Below, one piece after another: positions 39,134-51,161 of a stretch of 64,000 nt of DNA. The first letter of the stretch is position 1, and the number at the start of each line of letters is the position of its first letter. This DNA comes from Formicarius rufipectus (Eukaryota > Chordata > Aves > Passeriformes > Formicariidae). Both the position numbers and the translations under genes were made by a program. The stretch covers positions 886,415 to 950,414 of the forward strand of contig VXAU01003159.1 in the NCBI GenBank assembly GCA_013399695.1, written 5' to 3'. The notes beneath the pieces were generated by a model that was given only the letters and a program-made list of their open reading frames with translations, was not told the DNA's origin and did no database searches.

Positions 39134-42100
39134 CTAAAAAAGAGCACAGAGAAACACATCTCATATGCTTATTCACAGAATTCTCTATGTTCAAAACAAA
39201 TTCCTGGTTGATCAGAAAGAGTGGAAAAACTATTTCATCAGACCTCACTAATACATAAAAATACAACGAAAAGTAAAACAGCTATGCAATTATTTTTATA
39301 TATATTAGCATTTTTGTATTTTAAAAGGGAAAGAAATCAGGTACTAGACATTTTCCCAAGTAAACCCTCAAGTAAAGTAATTAGAATATTAAAGAATAAG
39401 CTTTTAAGTGAGGAGAGACTTCATCATCAAATAAAAGGTGGGGGATGTGGGGGGTTGGTTATTCCACATGTTCTTAATTTATGCTCCACATGAGCTGCTT
39501 CAGCCAAGTTCCCCATGTGGCCACATTATAAACATGAAGATCACACATTAAGGACATCAAGCCTATAAGCAAATTACTCAAATCATATTTACATATCTTG
39601 ATTTCTGTCTCAGTTGCATACAACCTCCTTGACAAAGAATAAAACAAATTGCAATCAAAAGTGCAACTCAGCTCATTTTATCACAAAGTTTCCTTCCTCA
39701 TCAAAAAACCATTATCAAAACCCTCTCTATTATCTCTGACAGATTTTTTGCTGTTTCATGGCTATGTGCTGTTTCATTTCCTATGGAGTATTTTAAACTG
39801 CCAGCCTTACAGTGACCTTATCTCTATTCTGGGTGACCCTAATTAGAAAAGGAAGGTACTACTACTTGGCAAGAACATTTTTAGAAAAACATTAGTAGTG
39901 TCTGTATTTCTGCAGCTCACGTTCCTTCCTTCTACACCAGTGTCCATCTTCTGTAACAGCCCTTCCCTCAAACTGCACTGAACACCACCAACAGGATCAG
40001 TGACCACTCAGGTCAGAACACCCTAATGCTGCAAGCTCAGTATGTGCATGGCCAGTCCTGCAGCCCTGGCAGAGCATGTGAAACCAAACCAAATGGCCAT
40101 GTCATACACTGCCCCGAGTTAGAGACTCAGTGGAACCGATGCAAGTGCAAGCTGTCAGTGGGGAAATACTTCCTACCTTCCTCCAAAACCCACGCAAAGG
40201 ATTTGGAGAACATGTCTGCAAAGTAAGGTGACTGAGCTGACTCTTCCACACCACCCTGCCTGCCCCCAGGATGATTTTTCTCTCACACAACAACTTACTC
40301 TGGGATCAGCTGACTCACTTGGCTGACCCACGGTCTTATGACCATTTGATATGAGGTAAGAATCAGCAAGAACGCTCTGGCAGAAGGCGATGAAGTGGCA
40401 ACACAGTTACATCAAATTACATACAACATAAGACCACATGGCACAGCTAAACTCTCTCACAAGGAGCACAGTTACTGCAAATGACCTCAGACAAATTCTG
40501 GCATTGCCATCTAATAACACAGGAATATTTTTTTGTGGTTATGAACCTTCATCTGGCTGCAAAACAACGAGAAGCAACTTGCCCTACATAGAATAATTCT
40601 AGCTTGGTCAGCTAAATATGGAATAAGACTCGAAAATAAGTTTATTTTTTTTGTTTGTTTTTGGAAGGCAGTGAGTTTTAGGGAGTTTGGAGCGTGTTTG
40701 TTTTTTTTTTTAAACTATTCTTCCTAAAAGGCTGACACTGTAATGAATTTATGTTCTGTAAAAATAAATGGAAATACCCTGAGCAACAAACCACCACTGA
40801 TCCCAATGTAACAGCTTTACATGCTAATGCGTTTGTAACACAGGCACCACTGACAGGCATTTGCAGATTTTCTTTCCTGTATTGCCCCTCTTCATTAATC
40901 AAATGGGGAAAATTCTGACAAAATCTTCCTCCAAGTTTTTATACATACTCTTTTTTTCTAAGGAAACTGGTCAGAAAAACTAATCAGGGTGGTTACCAAA
41001 AACCCCAACAACGCATTCATAGGAAATTAACTCCTCTTTCAGTTCCATCTTCTACTTCCTCCAATTCTCTTAATATACAAAGACAGATAATTAAAGGGCT
41101 ACTTTTATTGTCTTTTGAACTTCTATGGAATCAAAAGGCATAAGTAAAATAAGTAGCCAAATCCTATAGATGCAGAAAACAATCAGAAGTAGTGAATGGT
41201 CTTTCATTTGTAGAGGGGAAATTCAAATAAATTACAGTTGTCCCCAGATAACCCTCCCTGTTGCTTCAGTACTTCAGGGAAGACTTGTCTTCCTAAGCAG
41301 CTGTATGAGAGAGCAGGAAGTTTTTTGAGGGCTATCACGACGGACAGGTTAGCTGTCATATTAAATCAACACACTTACAGTTATAAGTAGGCTCAGGGCT
41401 AAAGAAAACATACAAGCTTAGTTTCAAATCTAACATGAAATCTACACACCAACAAGAATAGGCTTCTTGGTAAAAATCAATAGCTCACATGAACACTGTG
41501 TATTACCGTTAAAAATTGTGGTACATCCTAAAACTTAAGGATGCTCTAAAACACAAAATATGCAGAATAAGAGAACACTCTGTATACATGTATTAAAAAC
41601 CGTACTTTGGAATTATAATTTTAGTCAAGATTCCATGAATTTAAAGACTTCTCATTCTCAAACAAAAGTGATTCTTAGTTACATTGGAGAAGAAAACTGC
41701 CCTTCACAGCAACTTGCATGGATCTCTGAGGACATGTTATTTTTATAATATACCTATGAAAGCATGATAGTTAAAAATTTTAAGAAAATAGGACATTTGG
41801 GGTTTGATTTGTTTCTTATTTGGTTAGGAACCTCAAAGATTAGAGATGTAGGGAAATTAAGTATAAATCACTCATTCTGTCCCTCTTCAGGTAGGTTTAA
41901 TTTGTCCACAAGAACAGCTGAACTCAGCAGTGACCTGTTCCACAGGGGCTTATAGTTTATACTGAACTGGACACAGTATTCAGGCATAGGGCATGGCTGA
42001 ATGAGATCCTAAATAGGATGAGCTTTAAGAATACTAACTACTAAACTCCACAGGCACCAGGGACACAACGGTGATAGAACTCTTCAGTTTGACAGAGCCA

Positions 42101-45100
42101 GGTTAAAAAAATTAAAGGAGGGAGTAGGAGAATGCAGAATAGCTTTGCACTGCAGGTTGATAGCTGGGATATTGACATCAGAGAGGGTAGTTTATGGATT
42201 TGCTGCAATATTCAGCACATTTAAAAGACAAACCAACACCCAAAATAGGAAAAAAATTAAATTCCAGGATTTAGTAACCCACTAGTGACCTATTCCTGCT
42301 TTAAATCTCTCCTGCAGATCTTAAATGCCTTTTGCAGTAAAAGAAAACACAAGTCTGGCCTATCCAGTCAGTAAGAAAGACCTGGAGCTCAATTGCTAGC
42401 TGGGGATGAGAGGTTGGGAACACCGGTGAGCGATGCACAGAGGATGCCTGATCCTCAGCGTGGCAGGGTCCTCACTGTCGAATACTACAGCTCCCTCTCC
42501 TGAAACCTGTATCCAAAATTAGCAGTTTGGCAGTTTTGCAATGGGGAACGATCTGTTAGCTGAAAACTTCTCTGTAAACTATCCAACAGCACCGATGAAC
42601 CAATCCCAGCCACTGAGAACTCAGATGTTGGAAGGGAACACTCCAGAGGGTTTTGCAGCAGGGCCTGGGTCACCAAGGTGCTTTGACCTTCTCCAGTTAC
42701 AAATGCTTGGGGAATCTTGGTAGGATTTCTCTCGGAGAACGCAGCCTAAAGCAGATTAACTGTTTTGCAACACTCTGAAGACAGTACCTTGGAAAAGCTT
42801 CTTTGTGCATGGGTTACTGAGCAAAACTTGTCATCATGTGTATGGCACAAGAATTTACTGCCCGAGTAAACACAGATCAAGTATTTATCATTCCAATGGC
42901 ATTTGCCTTTGCAATTTTATTCAATACTTTCTCATGTGTTTTTAAGAAAAGGTACAGATTAGTAAGATGCCATATCTGAAAAAAATCTCTCAGTGCAGGA
43001 TGTCAGTGTTTCCCTTGCAAACAGAAAAGCACAGCTGATGTTCTGAGCATGCTTTGTGGTGTTTTTATTGACCACAGTCAAGTCAAATGGAAAATAAATG
43101 TTACTTGGATGTAGAGAGCTCACAGATGATATTATTAAGCTGCATCTCCTTGCCTGTTCTTCACTTGTGCTTCCAGCCCCACCAGACAATTCCAGTGGAG
43201 AGAACATCCATCCATCCATGTGCTGACATTTGGTAGAGAGCACAGGCCTACAGGCGATGTCACGTTTCTAAAGGGGATTTTAACAAGGACACATGCACAG
43301 ATTTATCCAAATAAACAGGGTGATGACTCCGTCCATGTACTTTTTTCACATACTAAACCAGTGCAGTTACTGATGGTAATAAAGTATTTGTGCCCATTCT
43401 TCCAGAGAAGCTTCCAGAGTAGTCAGCTCAACTGGTGAGGGTAGATAGCACAATTCCCATCCACCTTCTAACCCTTTTCCACATTTTTTCCTTCTATCTT
43501 TTAAACTAGATGCACAAAGGTCTGTTGAAAGCTCCGTAGAAGAAACTGCAACTCCAGATGTTAAATAATGTGAACACGCTCAAATGACGAAAACCCAAAC
43601 AACATCTAACCAGGGACGGAGAGCACCCTACAGGGAGAGGAGAAGGCAGCTGAATGTGAAGTCAGGGACGAGCTTTCCAGGTGCAGTTAAGGAGATGACT
43701 CCCTCTTTTACAAGAGACAGACACGCTTCAGCTACTCCATTCTACACAAAACTAAACAAACAATCCATAAAGTTCAAATATTTACTAGGAAATAAGGTCA
43801 GAATCTTTCAGTTTCGGGTTTGAAGAGGAAACAAAACACCTTCTCACCAAAATGTGTTAATGGAGACTTTTTCTTCCAGTCTAAAATTAGCTAGTTCTCA
43901 CACGATTAACTGTCTAAAGTCTTAGAGAGAAATCAGACAGCCTGCAGGGGTTTGTGCCTCTTTACTTTAAATCAAGTTGTTCCAATTCTCTGTTGTTAGA
44001 CTAATGAAAGACACGGTAGGTTAAAAAAAGGAAAATACAGAGAAGGAAAAAATTCTGCAGCTATGCTTTAATTATGTATCCACAGTGCTTAAACCAAGGA
44101 ACTGACCTTGACCTCTGCTAAAAAGAAGTGGGAAGACAGCAAAACAGAACATAATGAAAACACATAATTCATTATCTATGCATAAATTACCCTTTGAGTT
44201 CCAACTAATCCAGTGTTATTAAGCTAAACACCCACTTCCAAGCAGATTCATGTCTACTGTTCCTTAACACTGTCATTGTTACTAAAAAAGGCAAGGTTTC
44301 CAAACCCAGTATTTTCAAAGTACAGTGTGCTAAGGAATTCAGTGTTAAAGGTTGTGACAAATACCTACCTGACCATCTATACAGTACCAAGACCCTGTTC
44401 TTACTATAAAAATCTTCCAGACCTAGTAGAGAACATGAAAAGAAGCAAGGAGAAATACAAAATTTTATACACTGATGGCATTAGCTTGGCTTCTTTTATC
44501 CTGAATTGCTAGAAAACAAACACAATTAAAAAAGAAAAAATTAAAAAAAGCCACCTCCAGATTTTACAAGAGGATTGTCATTATTTATTCCATTAAAAAA
44601 TGTTCCAATGACCTGATGTTTCAAGTCTCTCCTACAGCAAAAGTTCAACTCTCAAAATGTCAAATTAAAATTCTCAGACTCCCAAGGGATACAGTCCTGA
44701 AAAGTTTCTCAGTACTTCTACAGGGAGATGTTTTAAGAGCACTCAGGCAAAGCAACTCCCCACTAAGCTTCTGAGTAGAGGAGTTAAAAGTCCTCCATGC
44801 TGCTGTTTACCCAATGTGCTTCATCTGCTTAAATCAGTGAAATGATTTTCTTCAAAGGGAACAGTTTTCCTACTTGAATGAGAAGTAAAAAATAATTCAA
44901 GTCTAGAGCCTTTCACTTCACCTCTCTGGGTTTCACAACCATGAAATATTTATCATGGCATTCTTTTCTTACAGTTCCCTCTGAAATGCCCATTTATTGG
45001 CTGTAGAGAAGGGACTCTGACCAGAGACAGGTTGGTGCTCAGATAATTTTCTCAGGTGATGATGAGCTGCTATCATGTGAAGTGCTATAGACCTTCAAGG

Positions 45101-48100
45101 TTATCAAACTCAGCAACAGGAAAGGTTATACTCCAGGGAAAGCAGCAGGGACAACAGTGGCTTTCTTTCTCCCATGGCATGGAAATGCTTTCATAGCATG
45201 GAGTAGCTCACAATTAGGCTGAAATATCAGCCTTATTAACATCACTGAACACTCCTTATTTAAATTGCATATTTAAATGAAGGCTTAAGGTATCAGGGCC
45301 CTAACACCTTTGAAATACAATAAGAAAGATACTTGAATAAATCAGAATTGTAAAGTAACACCCTCTTTCAGAATGAACAGTGTAAAAGCAGTCACATTAG
45401 ATACTAAGATGCTAGTTTTACTACTTGTGGAAAAAATAAGTTTTATTATTTAATACTATTTTATTAATGAAACCTTCTTTAGTTACATTCAATCAATTTA
45501 AATAACAGTAAGACAGATGCTCTCTAGTGACTTATTATTTTCCTTTATAAACCTATTATTCCTAATGAAAACACTTTTGGAAAAAGAGTTTTTCAAAAAA
45601 CTTCACTTAGAAGAAAAAGCCAAACAAGAATCAAAACCATTGCCTTAAAATTTAAATTCTTTGACTTTTGAAATTCCAGTGAATTTCACAGAAACATGAA
45701 CTAACTTTGCTTTACAAAACAATGTGTTCAGAATTCCTCCAATGTTCACTGCTCAAAGAAACTCAGATATATTACAAATACTTCAGGATAATTCAAAGCT
45801 TTGAGGAGAAAATCCTCATTGTATCCATCTCAACTCATGCAGGCAAAAAAAAACCAAAAAAATAGTGTATCTCAAAATCTCCTCAGGACACAGGAACATT
45901 AATGCAAGGCATTATTTTACAGTGACTGCATTTAAAGAATGGATGCTCATTTCTCTCTGTTTTGGTTTGGTTTTCATTTATTTGGTTGGTTTTGGCCACA
46001 GATTTTCTGAATGCACCAACCTCAGTGAAGATTAGGATAACTCTTTTTATCTTAAAAAAAATAAAATACATTTCAACCAGTGAAGAAAAATTCTTGGGAA
46101 TATCCTCTTCTGCTCAGCTTTCCCTCTGCTCCCTGACTGCTCCACACTTCAATGCTCAGGCACTAATCCAGTGGCCCCCTATCTATATATTCCTTACCCC
46201 TTCTCCTTCCATATTCCTCCATCAAGACACTTTGCAGAATTCCGCAAAAACTCTCAGAGAGCCACAGAAATTTAGGCTTTTTCCTGACTGTTTTGTGACA
46301 ACGCCAGAGACGACCCGGCCGTTTCAGAAAACAGAGTAACTCTGCAAAGCGTCACAGAGGTTTTTCTCATTGTCAACATTTCCAACAGCCACCACATTAT
46401 GAACATTAAAAGCAAACAAGTATCACAACCTTCTTCTGAAGAATCTCGAAAGAAAGCAATGAAATGTTCAATTCAATAAACAACAATATGCTCTCAGAAA
46501 ATTCCTAAGAGGACTTAGAGGGTCTAAAACACCCCAGTAAAGGCGTAAGGACAACAGTAACTACGAGCCTAGTGTGCACAGAGCTTGATTAATCCCCATT
46601 ACAAATTAACGGATCAAGAGACAAATGAGTGCATATATTTGGTGATGCATGATAATTACCTCAGGTGAAACAAGCTGTAGAAGTCTTTAGCAACATTCCA
46701 TGAAGAGAAAATAAGCACTAGCAACTAAACTAAGTTCTATACCTGCATGATGAACACTAATCAGCTGGTGTGTAACTTAGAGGCCCGGCAGGTGCAGACA
46801 GAGCTGCAAGAGCACTCCAGTTCCTTTTCATAATGAGACCATTCTAAAAATACGTACCAGTGTCAGCAGGCAAGAGAAGAAATCACAAAATGGCATATGC
46901 ACTAGGCAACAAGGAGGCCTCCAGAAGGGAGGAAGGGAACCAGACAGATTGAGATGAAAAACACAACTGCACCAAGATGACAAAATCTCCCATAAAATAA
47001 ATTAAATTTTGACACACAGAGTAAGAAAAATTAGAAATTATCTCTCTTGCATGGAAAAGACTGATTTTTACATGCTCTGAAACGAAAGGTGATCCTACTA
47101 CCCAAACCATGGCATGGCCCAGAAGACCAGCAAGGTTAGAATCCCTGCTCGTGTCAACTTCTCCACAGGTTCTGAGTACATGTCCACGCCTCCTTCCCAG
47201 CCCTCACGTAGGCAATGCGAGAATAACAGCACTTGTTTGTTCTTGGATATTTGTGAGGACAAATGCTCTAAGATTCAGGCATGCAGGTACTGCTTCTTTT
47301 ATGGGGTTTACTTTATACTGTTTTGACAAACAACTACAAGCTGCAGAATTATAGCAAAGGATTATTTGCTATCACCAAAATGGAAACAGAGTAATTTTTC
47401 ACGTTTTAGCTGTCACACAGAAGTCTGCCATGTAACACTTCTTAATTTCATTATACAGTGTGCTGCATATACCACTACAGTTCTGCAACAAACACAGCAT
47501 ACTGGACAAAGGACTGAATTCCCTTACCTACCCAAAAGGGCAGCTTTAGCACAACCTGAATCACCAGTCAAACCTGAATTTTGAGCTGAGACAGAAGAAC
47601 AGCAGCATGGAAACATTTTGCTCTAAATTTAGTAGGTCAGCTCTTCTACTGTCACGATCGAGGATCTGACCCACCTACTCTGTGACACCATACTGCAACC
47701 TGGACTGTCAGCTTGGTGTAACAATCTGCAAAAACACTGCTTTGCAATTTCATTTCAGACAGAATTTTCCTTGAGATTTCAGAAGCAACACACATTGTTG
47801 TTCATCATGAAACTCTTCAAACCACCTAATTTCCCCTCCTCTTTTTTTCAACTATGCAGCTGTCAAGTTGGACTGCATTTGCTTCCAATGCAGATTAGAT
47901 ATTTACTGAAGTTTCACTCAAAATTTAGACTGGGTAAAATAAAAGTTATTTCCCAAATTTCAATGGGACCACTACCACCTTCAGAAAGAGCAGCACTGGC
48001 CATCTCTAGCTCGTTATAAATAGAGAAAAAGGATGCATTCCATCTGACTTGCCTAGTGAAGCAATGCACAGAGAAATATTGTAAATATTGGCTACAGTTT

Positions 48101-48602
48101 TCACAGTGTATAAACACAGAGATAAAAATCTACTACAGGATATAGCAAAGTAATAACCTTACCACTCAAAAACAGAGGTGACACTTAAACCGTAGAAGAT
48201 CATTTTAGGATTATATGGTTCAGTGAATCATTATTTACTGAGATATAATATACCATCTAAGGACATCCTCTATCCTACGACATTAAATACTTGCAGGACT
48301 GAGCAGAAATCAAAAAGGGAGTATACAAGAGTAGTATTATTTCTGCCTTACCCTTACACTACACATAGCACAAAAAAAACTTTCATATTCATCAACGAGG
48401 CTAAAAGACTGTCATGCACAAATATGTGCTTCAGCATGTGAATCGAATGCAATTTTAGAACGGGAGGGGGAGAAGGAGAAAGAGCTCATGATGATGAGAA
48501 ACACAATGCAGATTCAGAAGAGCAGCTGGAATGAAAAGCCAGTGTTATCCTGCATGTTGATAGATGACACTTGAGTCAGCACCAAACAGATGATGTTCCT
48601 AC
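39134..48602 (-). other. PARD3B: PARD3B intron upstream of PDZ1 (9.5 kb)
   Basis: Donor AG|GTAGGA and acceptor CTCTTTTTTAG. The intron splits a Ser codon before EMTKTVE. It includes a G/T-rich tract at 45959-45996 and short poly-T and poly-A runs. I found no exon, RNA gene or confident transposon. A possible CR1 scrap near 41962 is too short to call. Confidence 0.82.
45959..45996. repeat. G/T-rich low-complexity tract
   Basis: About 38 bases of TTTGG and TTTGGTT units. It is the complement of the A/C tracts found on the other strand. Confidence 0.65.
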
Positions 48603-48694
48603 CTGACAGGGAGCCGGGCCCTCTGAGCCAACAACAGTTCTGTGGGTCCAGTGAGGTTCATTTCCCCATCCTGAAAGGAGGCCTGGGAAGCACC
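48603..48694 (-). CDS. PARD3B: PARD3B exon immediately upstream of PDZ1 (linker)
   Basis: This 92-nt exon encodes 30 residues plus two bases of a split Ser codon; the centre reads EMNLTGPTELLLAQRAR. The acceptor is CTCTCAACAG and the donor is AG|GTAGGA. The two leftover bases AG plus the first T of the next exon give Ser, then EMTKTVEISGEGG. This corresponds to the stretch just before PDZ1 in mammalian PARD3B, where a similar TELL motif occurs about 13 residues before the junction. Only the phase, the splice sites and this moderate similarity identify it, because the linker evolves quickly. It has no domain; it is probably a flexible tether between the N-terminal oligomerisation domain and PDZ1. 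Confidence 0.78.
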
Positions 48695-51086
48695 CTGTTG
48701 AGAGATTTCAAAGCACATTTTGAAGAAGCATACATCATTGTGGTTATATCTTTTAATCAGTATTTCAAAGAGAAAGTCGGTCATAATGTAACATCATCTC
48801 ACTGACAGTAAGACTGACAGACCCATTCTGTGTGCAGCATCTGTGACTGCACGTCAAGGAACAGGAGGGTATCTCAAGTCCTGCTCCTCACATAGGAGTC
48901 CCACCATCCTCCACTGGAGAAACCTATGGTACTACTGTCTTGTCTGCCTATCTAACCTGAATGTCACTCTCTCTCACCCTGAGTCTCGTCCTTTGCCACA
49001 ACAGGTCCCACAGACTTTGGATAAACCAAATGGCTTTCTTTGTTTGCGCTCGAGCATTTTGTTTGCATTTGTAGCATTTATCTGGTATTTTCACAGTAAC
49101 TTCACAGAAAAACAAAGTCTGTAACCACTTCGCCAGACACAAAAATAAAGTGCACACAGGGTCCAGACTTCAGTGCTAAAGCTCTTGAAAACTATTATTT
49201 AACTTTCTTTTTGTGATTCTTACAGTTTTAGTGTTTGCATTTTTTCACACTGTGAGAGGGAAATAGTTACCAGTGAGATAAGACCACTGTCAGCAAGTGA
49301 TGTATGAGCTTTAACATACTGTACTTCATCCCAACCCTTATGGCAATAATGTAAACAGAACAAATTCTGTAACAAAGACCTTCTTTGGAGGAGTCACTTC
49401 TGTCAAATCTGCAACAGGAATATAGCTGGAAGACATAAATCTTCAGCTGTCAACACACTAAGATAATTCAATTCAGAGTTTGATCTTAACTAGATAAAGT
49501 CTAAAGTTAATAATTATGGTTTTTGTTGTTGCTGTGGTAGTTTTCCAGTGTACACTCTTGTCATATCAAGTTGTCTTGAGGCAAAAGGTAGCAATGCTAT
49601 AAATTAATTTCAAAGAACAAAGCCAACTAGACAGGTAATTTAATTTTCAATAAAAGCTCTACACTATATTAAAAGTTCCCACTTCTCTCAAATGATGGTT
49701 CTGCTCAGAAGATGGATTTAAATGTTTGGTGTTTTCAGTCCCTCAAAGATTTGTAAAACTTATTTTTAGTTTGGAAGTGTCAAGAGAGTTGGTGGTAAGT
49801 GTTGGTTGCCTTGCGTTTCAAAATAGAATCAGGAGCAGCCTTGCAAGCAAACCCTTGACATATAAAGCAAGCTGGACCCCCTTTTGGTTCATTTGCTGGC
49901 TTTGAACCTATAATACTCGGAGTGATGCTCATTGTGTATTAATTAAATCAGAAGCCAACAGACTTTGCTCCAGCTGCAAGACCAATACAGCTCAAAGTGA
50001 ACTCCTCTCAGCAGAACAGCCATTTTAAAGAATTGTGTATTGTGTACCATCCCTTCCAATTGCTCCTCACAGTGGAACCATATGTCAAGGAACAGTTCTT
50101 GCCATATGAAGTATATTCCATACTACTAAACCAGTAAATCAAGAACTCAACCCCAAGTCTGTATGTTGGCTTCATCTTGACAAAACCCTCCAAAAAAAGT
50201 GTCTTGGTAGCAACAGATGCTGGAAGCAGACAAGCCCCTTAACAATAACACTCCCAACAACGACAACCTCCTTTGGCTACCTACTGAAAACACCAGTGCT
50301 ACAAAGGCTCCACTTTTCGGAAAGCTGAAGAAAGCCAAGCCATGAGCAGATTCAGGGTCGTAAATTAACAAGACTCTTTTCTTCCAGACACTGGTTGCAA
50401 CGCAGTGCCTGCCAGAGAACATGCTACTGATGAACTCAGAACTTTTTGCTACCTGAGGCCTCCCTGGCAGTCTACACAAGCCTGCAAAAGCTACGTTACA
50501 TCTCTGTTTCTGGGCTTTTGGTTACTATTGTTCTTGTAGTTAGATTACATCCATGCTTGTCCTCTACCTCCACTTCCTGGGAAACAGATTTCACAGTAAG
50601 GAAAAACACTGATATTCAGACCACAATCTCGTCTCTTGTTTCTGTTGACTGATTTACATATTTTTAACCACAACGAACCATTTTTTGATCAGCAAGTATA
50701 ATCTCATACTTTCACTGGCTTAGTGACACAAGACAACACAGCTAAGAGCATAGTTACATTCCAAGATAAGTAAGAGGTCCTTACAGAAAGATGGCAACTA
50801 ACAGCTTTCCTTTCTGCTAAAGGCCAGGCCAACAGGAAGTATCTTGAAGCTGGATAAGAGGATTATTACAGATATCAGGGATATTAGACCTTGGGAAGAG
50901 GTCTTCAAGAACAGATTTATAAACATGCCACAAAGGTTACAAGGCATGTTCATTCCTGTGCCAGAAAATAACGGTCCAGCCTTGCAAGGCACCTGACAGT
51001 CACATACATCTTAATCTTTCCTCAAGATAAGATATGAGGAACTAGATGACGAAGTTTGGAGTCCACATCCACAATTACAGCTTGCA

Positions 51087-51161
51087 TTTTTGGTTTCTTT
51101 TTGTTTCTGTTTTTTGGGTTGGCTTGTTTGTTTATTGTACTGTGGGGGGTTTATTTGTTTG
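51087..51161. repeat. G/T-rich low-complexity tract
   Basis: About 75 bases of TTTGTTT, TTTTGGG and TTGG units. No coding signal is present. Confidence 0.7.

Larger units (their letters stand above)
8184..48694 (-). other. PARD3B: PARD3B gene, partial (eight internal exons and their introns)
   Basis: PARD3B is a cytoplasmic scaffold of the Par-3 family that acts at cell junctions and in epithelial polarity. Unlike PARD3, the family literature describes it as not binding atypical PKC, and reports an LKB1 interaction in mammary stem cells. Eight exons with GT-AG borders join in one frame (92+87+126+356+140+129+186+171 = 1287 nt, 429 codons). They give the family order PDZ1, Ser/Pro-rich linker, PDZ2, PDZ3. 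The PDZ2 segment GPGPIFVKNILPKGAA and the PDZ3 segment GNKSRETGADLGIF follow PARD3B rather than PARD3, judged from remembered vertebrate sequences. The start codon, the N-terminal PB1-like domain, the C-terminal half and the stop codon are all outside the window. Confidence 0.93.

Noticed and set aside
41962..41995. Possible CR1 scrap (GAACTGGACACAGTATTCAG resembles the minus-strand CR1 text near 18913)
   Set aside because: Only about 25-35 bases match and the flanks do not continue the element.
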